Origin: RGIG4140 sp045638265
GTDB lineage: Bacteria; Pseudomonadota; Alphaproteobacteria; CAAHEQ01; UBA3637
DNA length: 38,964 nucleotides
Assembly: GCA_045638265.1 (NCBI GenBank)
Contig: JAZUBA010000037.1
Coordinates: forward strand, 1 to 38,964
Direction of reading: 5' to 3'
The notes beneath the pieces are model-generated. The model was not told where the DNA came from. It saw only the letters and a list, made by a program, of their open reading frames with translations, and did no database searches. Positions 16,343 to 24,877 of this stretch are shown piece after piece (the first letter of the stretch is position 1; the number at the start of each line of letters is the position of its first letter). The translations under genes and the position numbers were made by a program.

Positions 16343-16761
16343 AAGAACAATGAAGTCCAGTTATTTTTACATCTGGTTTATGAAAAAATCAAATTATAAC
16401 CTTACCGCTCAAAATATCTTCAATCCAAACATACATTAAAATAAGAATATTCAGAAAAATTCACACTTCATAAGTCTGTCTGTATCTTATTAAAATGAGA
16501 AACTATTTATCATGATGCAAAGGATGCATAAATGACAAATAAAACTCCTTCCAACATATTTTATCCTGTGAAATGGAAATAGATGACTTTCTAATCAAAT
16601 TAGGAGAACATATCAAATCATTCCGACAAGCCAAGAATATAACCGTTAAAGAATTAGCACGTCGAACAGGTAAAACACAAGCAACAAAACAAAATAATTC
16701 TTGGCGTTTATCAAAAAAAATACTACACGTTATTATGAGGCATTATAATTCTTTGTAGGCA
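16343..16761 (+). pseudogene. Intergenic region with a degraded XRE-type HTH gene
   Basis: This is a 460-nt gap between the sucC-like start and the guaD-like stop. A 61-codon frame at 16573-16758 encodes LGEHIKSFRQ and VKELARRTGKTQAT, which match the first three helices of an XRE/Cro-type DNA-binding domain. The recognition-helix end is lost, and it jumps to SKKILHVIMRHYNSL, which resembles the last helix. A better ribosome site (AAAGGA) precedes an ATG at 16532 in another frame; that frame runs PSNIFYPVKWK and stops at 16580, overlapping the start of the HTH frame. This suggests a frameshift plus an internal deletion. The rest of the gap (16343-16530) shows nothing I can name. Confidence 0.45.
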
Positions 16762-17211
16762 TCAGTATGGTTTTTTAGCAACACTATTATACCATTTATC
16801 CATAACAGAACGTGCCTCTTTCAAATCAACATGATGAAGTGTAACAACATTTTCATCATAAAAAACTCTATCTCTAAATCCGATAGCATCAGCATCATCT
16901 CTTGTAGCGGCATAATAGATTTCAGTTATATTAGACCATTTAATAGCATTTAAACACATCGGACAAGGCTCACAAGATGTATATAAAATACAACCTGATA
17001 AATCAAACGTATTTAATTTTTGACAGGCCAAACGAATACACATTACTTCTGCATGAGCCGTCGGATCATTGTTCGGCACAACCATATTATGAGCTTCTGC
17101 AATAACTTGCCCGTTTTTGACAACAACCGCTCCAAACGGAGAACTTCCCGTTTCAACAGATTTTAAACTTTCATCAATTGCTTTTTGTAAAAAATAAGTA
17201 TGTTCTTGCAT
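16762..17211 (-). CDS. Guanine deaminase-like nucleobase deaminase (CDA fold)
   Basis: A 149-residue zinc deaminase. The zinc and proton-shuttle motif is TAHAE (H53, E55) and the second zinc motif is PCPMC (C83, C86, in TSCEPCPMC). The N-terminal FGAVVVKNG and the motif DPTAHAEV match Bacillus-type guanine deaminase more than tRNA adenosine deaminase TadA. The C-terminal tail ending in KKPY resembles the KKEY end of that family. It would convert guanine to xanthine and ammonia, but other small nucleobases or tRNA cannot be excluded. The ATG at 17211 has AAAGGAG upstream. It is transcribed divergently from the outer-membrane gene and appears to be alone. Confidence 0.85.
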   Translation of the reverse strand: MQEHTYFLQKAIDESLKSVETGSSPFGAVVVKNGQVIAEAHNMVVPNNDPTAHAEVMCIRLACQKLNTFDLSGCILYTSCEPCPMCLNAIKWSNITEIYYAATRDDADAIGFRDRVFYDENVVTLHHVDLKEARSVMDKWYNSVAKKPY

Positions 17212-17278
17212 TTTAAACTCCTTTAATTATTTCAACAAACTACCAATAACAAAAAAGCAAAACAAATGCAATAAAAAC

Positions 17279-17307
17279 TTGATTCTTTTCTCAAAATATG
17301 CTTATAT
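17279..17307 (+). promoter_or_regulatory. Sigma-70-like promoter of the outer-membrane gene
   Basis: TTGATT (17279-17284), preceded by C, and TTATAT (17302-17307) are separated by 17 bp. The layout matches the promoters before opgG and the tRNA-Glu. Confidence 0.55.
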
Positions 17308-17342
17308 GCAACATCTTGATTATAAAAACAAAAGAGGAAGTT

Positions 17343-18242
17343 ATGAATTTAAAATATTTTACTCTGTTAACAGCAACGGTTAGTGCGTTTTTTGTTTCTT
17401 CTGCAATAGCTGCTGAAACAATAAATGAATCGGAAGCCGTTAAAGTACAAAAACCGTCTGAATTGAGATTAAACGTCAGACGTATTGGTTTGGAATTATC
17501 TTCAACAGAAGTCAGCAACTCTGAAGAATACGAAAATTCACCAGTTTCTCAATTAAACACCGATAGTCAATCTATTATTAAAGGTATTTTAGATGTCGTA
17601 TTAGAATACGATCATGAAAAAATGCGTTGGGATAACAGTATTTTCTTAAATTACGGCAAAACAAAAATTAAACCTCGCAATGAATTTGCCGAAACAACAG
17701 AAAACGAAGATAAAATTTTGTTAACAAGTGATTATACTTACAAATTACTTAAAATACACAATATGGATGTGGGACCTTTTGCAAGTATTGAATATCAAAC
17801 AGAATTTACTCGTAATGAAGACGCTCCCCGTATGAAAGTTTTCCGAGGAAAAACCGGTGCAAAATTATTAAATGGAAAAATTATTAAAGATTTATATATT
17901 GCCGGTGTCGGTGAATACGACATGACTTATTCTGATAATAAAACTACAAAATTTGCATTAGAAACCGGTTGGCGTTTAGAACATACTGTCCGGGATGGCG
18001 TCAAATTATCAACAGATGGTTATTTCAGAAAATATTTATCATACAGTAACTATGTCGGAACAGATTTAAAATATGATTTAAGCTTAACAGCTCGTATGGA
18101 TGTTGACATGACAAAAAACTTAACGTTTGGGCCTTATATTTCATACCGTCAAGCTCAAGCTCGTGAAGCACACAAAAAAGGAAGCAATTTAATGCTTGGT
18201 GTTTCTTTAGCGTACAAAGACTTATTTCAAATATGGCAATAA
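17343..18242 (+). CDS. Putative outer-membrane beta-barrel protein
   Basis: A 299-residue exported protein. The start is ATG at 17343 (MNLKYFTLLT), with AGAGGAAG upstream. An earlier in-frame ATG at 17298 lies over the promoter -10 and was rejected. A 23-residue signal peptide ends SSAIA-AE. The mature part alternates polar and hydrophobic residues in short strands (LDVVLEYDHEKMRWDNSIFLNYG, split by turns) and suits a small barrel of about 10-12 strands. It resembles YdiY/DUF481- or DUF3078-type proteins, but I cannot place it with certainty. It lies 33 nt before mscL without a terminator, so the two may be co-transcribed. High use of common codons suggests strong expression. Confidence 0.75.
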   Translation: MNLKYFTLLTATVSAFFVSSAIAAETINESEAVKVQKPSELRLNVRRIGLELSSTEVSNSEEYENSPVSQLNTDSQSIIKGILDVVLEYDHEKMRWDNSIFLNYGKTKIKPRNEFAETTENEDKILLTSDYTYKLLKIHNMDVGPFASIEYQTEFTRNEDAPRMKVFRGKTGAKLLNGKIIKDLYIAGVGEYDMTYSDNKTTKFALETGWRLEHTVRDGVKLSTDGYFRKYLSYSNYVGTDLKYDLSLTARMDVDMTKNLTFGPYISYRQAQAREAHKKGSNLMLGVSLAYKDLFQIWQ

Positions 18243-18275
18243 AAATAAACAATTATCAAATAAAGGAGTAAAAAA

Positions 18276-18746
18276 ATGAAAATTTTATCAGAATTTAAAA
18301 AATTTGCTATGCGCGGTAACGTATTAGACATGGCTGTCGGTATTATCATTGGTGCCGCTTTTGGAAAAATCGTTGATTCTGCCGTTAAAGATGTACTTAT
18401 GCCTCCAATTGGATGGGCAACAGGAAACGTTGATTTTTCTAACTTATTTTTAGTTCTTAAAGAAGGTACAAAAGTTGCTGCTCCATATGATTCATTAGCT
18501 GCTGCGCAAGCTGCCGGTGCCGTAACCATTAATTATGGACTTTTCTTAAATACAATTGTTAGTTTCTTAATCGTTGCTTTTGCTGTATTTATGTTAATTA
18601 AAGCTATGAATACCGTTCAAGAAAAATTAGATAAATCAGAAAAAGAAGCAGCTCCTACAACAAAAAAATGTCCATACTGTTTATCAGAAATCAATATTGA
18701 TGCAACAAGATGCCCGCACTGTACATCCAACATTGAAAACAAATAA
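18276..18746 (+). CDS. mscL: Large-conductance mechanosensitive channel MscL with C-terminal zinc ribbon
   Basis: A 156-residue homopentameric inner-membrane channel that opens under high membrane tension. The N-terminal helix and first membrane segment (FKKFAMRGNVLDMAVGIIIGAAFGKIV) are classical. The second membrane segment is at about 90-110. The usual protein ends near residue 130. Here about 25 further residues form a four-Cys zinc ribbon (C132, C135, C146, C149; CPYC...CPHC). AAAGGAG precedes the ATG. A strong terminator follows. The link to the upstream barrel gene and the opg genes downstream supports an osmotic-stress role. Confidence 0.95.
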   Translation: MKILSEFKKFAMRGNVLDMAVGIIIGAAFGKIVDSAVKDVLMPPIGWATGNVDFSNLFLVLKEGTKVAAPYDSLAAAQAAGAVTINYGLFLNTIVSFLIVAFAVFMLIKAMNTVQEKLDKSEKEAAPTTKKCPYCLSEINIDATRCPHCTSNIENK

Positions 18747-18763
18747 TCAGTTTTATTCAATAT

Positions 18764-18791
18764 AAAGAGCTTGGCAACAAGCTCTTTTTTT
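18764..18791 (+). terminator. Rho-independent terminator of mscL
   Basis: A 9-bp stem (AAAGAGCTT / AAGCTCTTT), loop GGCAAC, is followed by a T-run. Confidence 0.88.
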
Positions 18792-18814
18792 ATAGCCATT
18801 TTTTGTTTTTTTAC

Positions 18815-18843
18815 TTGATTTTTGGCTTGTTTTTTTTTATGCT
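18815..18843 (+). promoter_or_regulatory. Sigma-70-like promoter of the opg operon
   Basis: TTGATT (18815-18820, preceded by C) and TATGCT (18838-18843) are separated by exactly 17 bp. It lies just after the mscL terminator and about 30 nt before the opgG ATG. Confidence 0.6.
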
Positions 18844-18872
18844 TATTCATATTTGAAAAAGGAATTGTTGCA

Positions 18873-20408
18873 ATGAAAAAAAGTTTATATTGTTTGATTA
18901 TTTGTACTTGTATCAGTTGTTTTTCGGGTTTTACGTATGCTGATTCAAAACCAACTGTTTTTGATTTTGAAGATGTTACTCAAAAAGCTCGTTTATTATC
19001 CGAACAACCCTATCAAAAACAAAAGTTAAATTTACCAAAAGAATTGGCAGATATGAATTACGATGAATTCCGAACATTACGTTATGTTCGTGAATCAGGT
19101 CCTTGGTATAAACAAAACATTCCTTTTGAATTACAATTTTTTCATACAGGTTCTATCTATACAAATTCTGTTCGTATCAATCAAATTATTGATAATAAAG
19201 CTTCATACATTCCATATATGTCTAATGCCTTTACAAAAGGTAATACCCCATTATCAAATATATCCGGAGATATTGATTATGCTGGTTTTAGATTACACTA
19301 TCCACTTAACACAGCCGATTATTACGATGAATTGATTTCCTTTTTAGGTGCCAGTTATTTTAGAGCATTAGGTAAGAATCAAAAATACGGTATTTCTGCT
19401 CGTGGATTAGCCATAGATACAGGTGTTCAAACAGGAGAAGAATTTCCTATTTTTAAGGAATTTTGGATCCAACGTCCGGTTTATCGGCAACGCAATATAA
19501 CAATTTATGCTTTACTGGATAGTCCTCGTATCAGTGGTGCTTACGAATTTTTTATTCAACCGGGAGCAAATACAAAAATTGATGTAACAGCAACACTTTT
19601 TCCGAGAGAAGATATATCAAAAGCAGGTGTTGCTCCTCTGACAAGTATGTATTTATTTGGTGAAAACACAAAAAATAAATTTTTTGATTACCGTCCTGAA
19701 GTACATGATAGCGATGGATTACTTGTTTTAAACGGAAACGGTGAATGGTTATGGAGACCTTTGGATAATTCCAAATACCTACGGATGAGTTCTTTTGTTG
19801 ATACAAATCCAAAAGGTTTTGGCTTAATGCAACGGGATAGAAATCCGGATCACTATCAAGATTTAGAAGCAAACTATCATGAACGCCCAAGCGTTTGGAT
19901 TGAACCTAAAGAAGGCTTTGGCAAAGGAAGTGTTCATTTAGTTGAAATTCCTTCCGATAAAGAAATACATGATAATATTGTTGCCTTCTGGTGGCCCGAA
20001 GAACCTTTAAAAAAAGGTCAATCTTATACGTTTAAATATCGGATGAACTGGATTAATACTGAAGATGAAAGTGTGTTTCCAAAAGGTAAAATTATTGCGA
20101 CACGGACAGGCGTTGGCGGTGTCTCCGGAACAGATAATAATGATTTACTAAAATTCGTTATTGATTTTAAAGGTGGTGAATTAAATAACGTCAAAGAATT
20201 AGAAATAACACCGAATATTTCTGTTGACAATGGAGAAATACACAATATTGTTCTACAAAAAAACAATTTAACAGATGGTTACCGTTTGTTCTTTGATTAT
20301 CAACCATCAGGAAAAACGGCTGAAATAAGAGCATCTATCAAATCTATTCGTGAACCAGATAAAAACAGTGATTTAACTGAAATTTGGACTTATCAATATT
20401 TACCATAG
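18873..20408 (+). CDS. opgG: Periplasmic glucan biosynthesis protein OpgG
   Basis: A 511-residue periplasmic protein of the OpgG/OpgD (MdoG) family, needed to make the branched osmoregulated periplasmic glucans. The ATG at 18873 has AAGGAA 8 nt upstream and opens a 23-residue signal peptide (MKKSLYCLIICT... TYA-D). A longer in-frame start at 18822 is inside the promoter and was rejected. Family-typical segments include FDFEDVTQKARLLSEQPY, FELQFFHTG, GISARGLAIDTG and GKGSVHLVEIP. The length matches the family (about 510). It heads an operon with an unknown gene and opgH. Confidence 0.95.
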   Translation: MKKSLYCLIICTCISCFSGFTYADSKPTVFDFEDVTQKARLLSEQPYQKQKLNLPKELADMNYDEFRTLRYVRESGPWYKQNIPFELQFFHTGSIYTNSVRINQIIDNKASYIPYMSNAFTKGNTPLSNISGDIDYAGFRLHYPLNTADYYDELISFLGASYFRALGKNQKYGISARGLAIDTGVQTGEEFPIFKEFWIQRPVYRQRNITIYALLDSPRISGAYEFFIQPGANTKIDVTATLFPREDISKAGVAPLTSMYLFGENTKNKFFDYRPEVHDSDGLLVLNGNGEWLWRPLDNSKYLRMSSFVDTNPKGFGLMQRDRNPDHYQDLEANYHERPSVWIEPKEGFGKGSVHLVEIPSDKEIHDNIVAFWWPEEPLKKGQSYTFKYRMNWINTEDESVFPKGKIIATRTGVGGVSGTDNNDLLKFVIDFKGGELNNVKELEITPNISVDNGEIHNIVLQKNNLTDGYRLFFDYQPSGKTAEIRASIKSIREPDKNSDLTEIWTYQYLP

Positions 20409-20416
20409 GAGTAAAT

Positions 20417-20887
20417 ATGGGACATATTAAATTTTACACCATTGAAGACTGGATTACTGCTTATTTAAAAGAATGGGGGTATTCTGATGAAAATACACTT
20501 TTGGAAATTACTCAAAAATTAAAAAGTCAAAAACAAAATTTGCATCCTGATGATATTTCAACATTATTAAATGAGCATTTACTTGTTTTTATTCACAAAA
20601 TTTTACCCGAATCTTCATTATCTGATATCCAAAAATTAAATTATTTTAAAATGGTTTTTTTTAGCGAAAAACTTTATGAAAAATGTCAGCTTTTTCAACA
20701 AATTTCAAAAGAAGAAGAAAAAATGCTTATACAATGTTTTCAAAAACATTTATATCAAATTGCGCCTAATATTATTCAGGCAAATATGTTTAGACAAAGT
20801 ATTAAAACATTTCATCCTTTCTGGAAGTTAAAAAAAACAGTTGGTAAAAGCATTAAATTAATTACAAATCTCGGAAAAAAGGCGTAA
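20417..20887 (+). CDS. Unknown 156-residue protein inside the opgGH operon
   Basis: I do not recognise this protein. The start ATG at 20417 (MGHIKFYTIEDW) follows the opgG stop by 8 nt and has AGGAG upstream. A longer start within opgG has no ribosome site. The opgH ATG comes 1 nt after its stop. There is no signal peptide or membrane helix, and the sequence looks all-helical and cytoplasmic. The last 30 residues are basic and amphipathic (FWKLKKTVGKSIKLI), which could bind the membrane or the cytoplasmic side of OpgH. Tight spacing on both sides argues that it takes part in glucan synthesis or its control; this is inference. Confidence 0.85.
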   Translation: MGHIKFYTIEDWITAYLKEWGYSDENTLLEITQKLKSQKQNLHPDDISTLLNEHLLVFIHKILPESSLSDIQKLNYFKMVFFSEKLYEKCQLFQQISKEEEKMLIQCFQKHLYQIAPNIIQANMFRQSIKTFHPFWKLKKTVGKSIKLITNLGKKA

Positions 20888-20888
20888 T

Positions 20889-22937
20889 ATGAATAATGAA
20901 TATATTGTATTATCAGATATCAGTAAAAAACAAGTCGTTTGGAGAAGAATTAAATTATTTGGCTTGGTTTTAATCTGTGTAGCCTTAGCAACTTTTAAAT
21001 GGGCTACATTTATGCCTAGTGATGTTGTTTTACCACTCAAAATCGGTATGATATTTTTATTCGGTATTACTTTTGCTTGGATTTGTTTGTTTTTCTGGTC
21101 TGCGCTTTTTGGCTTTTTTGAAATTTTAAGACATCGCAAAATGCCTGGCATCAAAAGAGTTCCTTTTGAAACAAAACTATCAACCAAAACAGCAATCTTA
21201 ATGCCTGTCTACAATGAAGATCCGACAAGTGTTTTTGCTAACTTGTTAGCAATGGCAAGAGATTTAGTAGCAACAAGACAAGAAAATGCTTTTGATTTTT
21301 TTGTATTAAGTGACACAACAAATCCTAAAATTTGGATTCAGGAAGAAGCACTTTGGTTTCAAACAAAAAATCTATTTCCTGATACCATTAATTTATATTA
21401 TAGACACCGTCCAAAAAATATTGCTCGTAAAAGTGGTAACATTGAAGATTTTTGTGTTCGTTGGGGTAGCAATTACGATCATATGATTGTTTTAGATGCC
21501 GATAGTTTAATGACAGGTGAAACAGTTGTTAAAATGGCTCAATTAATGGAAGCAAACATCTCAACCGGTATTATTCAAGCACCACCCATGATTATTAACA
21601 GACATACTTTTTTTGCCCGTGTGCAACAATTTGCCGGTCGGGTTTACGGTCCTATTGTAAGTGCCGGTTTAGCTTACTGGCAAGTTTGGGATAGCAATTA
21701 CTGGGGACACAATGCCATTATTCGTACACGAGCTTTTATGGAATGTTGCGGTTTACCTGTTTTCCCCGGACAAGCACCTTTTGGTGGACATATTTTAAGT
21801 CATGATTTTGTTGAAGCAGCACTCATCAGACGTGGCGGTTGGTTAGCGTGGATGTTGCCGGAATTAAAAGGAAGTTATGAAGAATGCCCTCCATCTATGC
21901 TTGATTTTGTTGTGCGGGACAGAAGATGGTGCCAAGGAAATTTACAGCACTTGAGAATCTTGTTTTCTCGCAAATTACACCCTGTTTCACGTTTACATTT
22001 CACATTAGGTATTATGTCATATTTATCATCACCATTATGGTTTCTTTTCTTATTTTTAGGATTAGGAATTGCTTTATGGCGTGAATTTTTTCCTCCGGAA
22101 TATTTTTCAGATACAAAAAGTTTATTTCCGACTTGGCCGGTGTTTGATTTAATAGGAACACTCGCATTATTCGGATTATCAATGGGTATGTTATTTATTC
22201 CTAAAATTCTAGGCGGTATTGTTGTTTTGTGTCAACATCGGCCATTAAAAGAATTTGGTGGTTTTTGCGGATTAATTGCTACACTATTTATTGAATTTAT
22301 TTTCAGTGCTTTAATTGCTCCAATTATGATGCTGTTTCAAACAAAAATTGTTTTCGATATTCTGCTGGGTATTGATGCCGGTTGGAATGCACAAAATCGT
22401 GATGCAACAGGAACACCCTGGTTAATCGCTTTTAAACGACATATTGGTCATGTTATTTTAGGAACACTTACTTCTGCTGTTATTTATTTATATATTCCAA
22501 CATTATTTTATTGGATTTTACCAATCACAATCGGATTAATTTTATCTGTTTTCATTTCTGTTTGGTCATCAAAAGAAAGCGTTGGTAAATGGGCAAAAAA
22601 ATGTCATTTGTTTATCATTCCAGAAGAATATGAAAAACCAACCATCCTTAAAATGGCTGAACAAGCTAATCAGGATATTACTAATGTTAAACCAAAAGAA
22701 CAAGGAATAGACTTATTGATAAAAAATCCACAGTATCAAGCATTACATATTTATATGTTATCGGTTAACGGTCCTGAACCGGACTTTGAAATGAAAACAA
22801 TTCGTCAGGTTATTCAAAAAGTTCAAGGTTTCGCTCAAAATAACTTTTTAGATTTATTACCAGATGAAGAAAAATATTGTTTATATCATCCTGAAATACT
22901 AGCCGAATTATCTTTATTACAAACAATGAATCAATAA
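20889..22937 (+). CDS. opgH: Glucans biosynthesis glucosyltransferase OpgH
   Basis: A 682-residue inner-membrane family 2 glycosyltransferase that polymerises glucose from UDP-glucose and exports the chain. Two N-terminal membrane segments are followed by the catalytic domain: ILMPVYNEDP, LDADS (DxD near 203-205) and RDRRWCQGN near 345, which corresponds to the QxxRW-type site. Several membrane helices follow. It is shorter than E. coli OpgH (847) mainly at the N-terminus, as in many Alphaproteobacteria. The ATG at 20889 directly follows the previous gene and has only a weak ribosome site (AAAAGGCG), which suggests translational coupling. Pgm at 29714 would supply glucose-1-phosphate for its substrate. 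Confidence 0.95.
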   Translation: MNNEYIVLSDISKKQVVWRRIKLFGLVLICVALATFKWATFMPSDVVLPLKIGMIFLFGITFAWICLFFWSALFGFFEILRHRKMPGIKRVPFETKLSTKTAILMPVYNEDPTSVFANLLAMARDLVATRQENAFDFFVLSDTTNPKIWIQEEALWFQTKNLFPDTINLYYRHRPKNIARKSGNIEDFCVRWGSNYDHMIVLDADSLMTGETVVKMAQLMEANISTGIIQAPPMIINRHTFFARVQQFAGRVYGPIVSAGLAYWQVWDSNYWGHNAIIRTRAFMECCGLPVFPGQAPFGGHILSHDFVEAALIRRGGWLAWMLPELKGSYEECPPSMLDFVVRDRRWCQGNLQHLRILFSRKLHPVSRLHFTLGIMSYLSSPLWFLFLFLGLGIALWREFFPPEYFSDTKSLFPTWPVFDLIGTLALFGLSMGMLFIPKILGGIVVLCQHRPLKEFGGFCGLIATLFIEFIFSALIAPIMMLFQTKIVFDILLGIDAGWNAQNRDATGTPWLIAFKRHIGHVILGTLTSAVIYLYIPTLFYWILPITIGLILSVFISVWSSKESVGKWAKKCHLFIIPEEYEKPTILKMAEQANQDITNVKPKEQGIDLLIKNPQYQALHIYMLSVNGPEPDFEMKTIRQVIQKVQGFAQNNFLDLLPDEEKYCLYHPEILAELSLLQTMNQ

Positions 22938-22993
22938 AAAACACAACAAAATCAACTAGAAATAAAAAAAATAGAATTACATACAAAAAAAAC

Positions 22994-23022
22994 TTGATTT
23001 TTATAAAAAAATACGTTATAAA
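22994..23022 (+). promoter_or_regulatory. Promoter of the tRNA-Glu gene
   Basis: TTGATT (22994-22999, preceded by C) and TATAAA (23017-23022) are separated by 17 bp. The predicted start is about 10 nt before the tRNA 5' end. Confidence 0.7.
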
Positions 23023-23038
23023 TGTAAACATTCTAGAT

Positions 23039-23114
23039 GACCCCATCGTCTAGAGGCCTAGGACATCGCCCTTTCACGGCGGTAACCGGGGTTCGAATCC
23101 CCGTGGGGTCGCCA
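23039..23114 (+). tRNA. tRNA-Glu (anticodon UUC)
   Basis: A complete cloverleaf. The acceptor stem GACCCCA/TGGGGTC is at 23039-23045 and 23104-23110. The anticodon TTC is at 23073-23075 in loop CTTTCAC, and the T-loop is GTTCGAATC. The CCA end is encoded at 23112-23114. Confidence 0.97.
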
Positions 23115-23117
23115 ATT

Positions 23118-23146
23118 AAAACCGACTTTTTAGTCGGTTTTTTTTA
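23118..23146 (+). terminator. Rho-independent terminator of tRNA-Glu
   Basis: A 10-bp stem (AAAACCGACT / AGTCGGTTTT) with a TTTT loop, followed by a T-run. Confidence 0.9.
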
Positions 23147-23161
23147 TATCTCAAATAACAA

Positions 23162-23197
23162 AAAAGGATGTTATAAGATTTTATACAACATCCTTTT
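23162..23197 (-). terminator. Rho-independent terminator of neuB
   Basis: An 11-bp perfect stem (AAAAGGATGTT / AACATCCTTTT) around a 14-nt loop lies 22 nt past the neuB stop, and the minus strand gives a U-rich tail. Confidence 0.8.
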
Positions 23198-23218
23198 ATT
23201 TAAATAATTCTGAAAAAA

Positions 23219-24259
23219 TCACTGTATATCATCCCAATGAATATGATTACCCACTGAAATATCTTTCACAAGAGTTTTACCAATAACCTTGTTCATATCA
23301 GATGCCAAAATGCCAGTAATAAATGGTCGCTTTGTCGTTAAATCTTCACGTGTAATTTGATGTCCTGCTATTAAATTACATCTTGCTACAAGTGTAGAAA
23401 AAGCAAATTCAATAGTTACCTGTTCTTCGGGTAATGCTTCTTTGCGACCTCCTCGCATTTTAGCAATCTCAGCTGAATTTTTAATCAAAGATACACATTC
23501 ATCAATATCCATTGAACAAATAATATCCTCCCCTTTACGTTCCTTTGTATCTGTAAAATGACGCTCTAAAACACTAGCACCCAAAGCAACAGCAGACAAA
23601 CAAGCCAAATTATTCAATGAATGATCAGATAATCCTATAATTTCATTCGGAAAAGCTTGTTTTATTTCTTCCAATGCACCCAATCGTATTTGTTCCGGTT
23701 GAGTTGGATACAAATTTGTTGTATGTAAAATAACAAACTGATTATGATATTCTAAAATACAATCAACAGCTTTTTTAACAGCAGATATATTATTCATACC
23801 AGTTGAAAGAATAATCGGTTTGTTTTTGGAAGCAACATACTTAACAAATTCATAATTATTCATTTCCCCTGAACCGATTTTATATGCAGGCACCTTAAAT
23901 TTTTCTAACCTATCTACAGCTGCAAATGAAAAGGGAGTAGAAATAAATATCATTCCCAAACTTTCAACATATTCTTTAAATTCCAACTCTTCATTTTCCG
24001 TCAAAGCACAACGAGCCATAATATCCCAAATAGAATGCGGAGAATTACCAGGGATAGCTTTTTTTGCTAATTCACTCATCTCCTCATTTATAATATGTGT
24101 TTGATGTTTAACAATCTCAGCACCAGCTTTTTTAGCAGCATCAGCTAATTTTTTAGCTTCAATTAAAGAACCATTGTGATTAATACCTATTTCAGCAATA
24201 ACCAAAGGTTTATAATCTAAACCAATTTTACGACCAGAAATTTCTATATACTTATTCAT
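23219..24259 (-). CDS. neuB: NeuB-family nonulosonic (sialic-type) acid synthase
   Basis: A 346-residue enzyme that condenses phosphoenolpyruvate with an N-acetylated hexose to form a nine-carbon sugar acid (sialic, legionaminic or pseudaminic acid). The start is ATG at 24259 (MNKYIEISGRKIG), with AAGGAG 5 nt upstream. An upstream in-frame ATG at 24295 was rejected. A TIM-barrel domain (IAEIGINHNG, STPFSF, YKIGSGEM, LSTGM, GLSDHS, ERHFT) is followed by a C-terminal antifreeze-like SAF domain (about 285-346). The exact substrate cannot be told. No neuA, neuC or glycosyltransferase lies nearby in the window, so other pathway genes are elsewhere. Confidence 0.93.
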   Translation of the reverse strand: MNKYIEISGRKIGLDYKPLVIAEIGINHNGSLIEAKKLADAAKKAGAEIVKHQTHIINEEMSELAKKAIPGNSPHSIWDIMARCALTENEELEFKEYVESLGMIFISTPFSFAAVDRLEKFKVPAYKIGSGEMNNYEFVKYVASKNKPIILSTGMNNISAVKKAVDCILEYHNQFVILHTTNLYPTQPEQIRLGALEEIKQAFPNEIIGLSDHSLNNLACLSAVALGASVLERHFTDTKERKGEDIICSMDIDECVSLIKNSAEIAKMRGGRKEALPEEQVTIEFAFSTLVARCNLIAGHQITREDLTTKRPFITGILASDMNKVIGKTLVKDISVGNHIHWDDIQ

Positions 24260-24330
24260 CAGAACTCCTTTGTTAATATCAGTAGAAACAAGCATATAGA
24301 AAATACAAGTAAAAGAAAAGACTTTTTATA

Positions 24331-24366
24331 AAAAAACACGATTATATCTTATAACCGTGTTTTTTT
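24331..24366 (-). terminator. Rho-independent terminator of the XRE gene
   Basis: The stem AAAAAACACG / CGTGTTTTTT (10 bp) is continued inward by TTATA/TATAA after one mismatch, with loop TCT. It lies 4 nt from the XRE stop on the minus strand. Confidence 0.85.
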
Positions 24367-24369
24367 GAG

Positions 24370-24711
24370 TTAGAATACTTGCTTTTTGCAACTTTTTATT
24401 AACTGTGTTAATGCAATTAAAAATTCTTTCGGTTGCTCTTGAATTTCAAGCATCAAATCCGTTAATTCAGGTGAAAAAGATTCAAAATCAGGATATTCAC
24501 GTGGCATCAACAATTGATATGGTTCAATATTAAATACTTTTGCCATCGCTTCTAATGTTGTTAATTTTGTACTGGCAATATTATTTTCAACCTGACAAAC
24601 CATTTCTACCGTTTTACCAATTTGTTCCGCTAAATCATGTTGAGTCATTTTCATTTTTTTACGATATTTTTTTACATTCTTTGCAACTGTTACTCTTAAA
24701 TCATCTTTCAT
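24370..24711 (-). CDS. XRE-family transcriptional regulator
   Basis: A 113-residue DNA-binding protein. Residues about 7-65 form the helix-turn-helix domain (VAKNVKKYRKKMKMTQHDLAEQIGKTVEMVCQVE..., split across five helices). About 45 residues of unknown helical sequence follow, which may form the dimer contact. The ATG at 24711 has GGAGGTAAC upstream, a very strong ribosome site. It is a single-gene unit with its own terminator, between neuB and the antiporter. The target is unknown; self-regulation is common in the family. Confidence 0.9.
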   Translation of the reverse strand: MKDDLRVTVAKNVKKYRKKMKMTQHDLAEQIGKTVEMVCQVENNIASTKLTTLEAMAKVFNIEPYQLLMPREYPDFESFSPELTDLMLEIQEQPKEFLIALTQLIKSCKKQVF

Positions 24712-24877
24712 GTTACCTCCATATATTCAATCATTTCAATACAAAACCAACAGACTAAGATTAAAATCACTTTTTGCTATTTAAAAACTTAGCCCATTAT
24801 ATTTAATTATAGCACAAATTACCCAAAAATACCACTAACAGATCCAAAAATTAAAATTTTATTTTAAATTTTTATAT

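Noticed and set aside
18227..18529. A 100-codon minus-strand frame over mscL
   Set aside because: Mirror of the Ala/Gly-rich mscL coding sequence.
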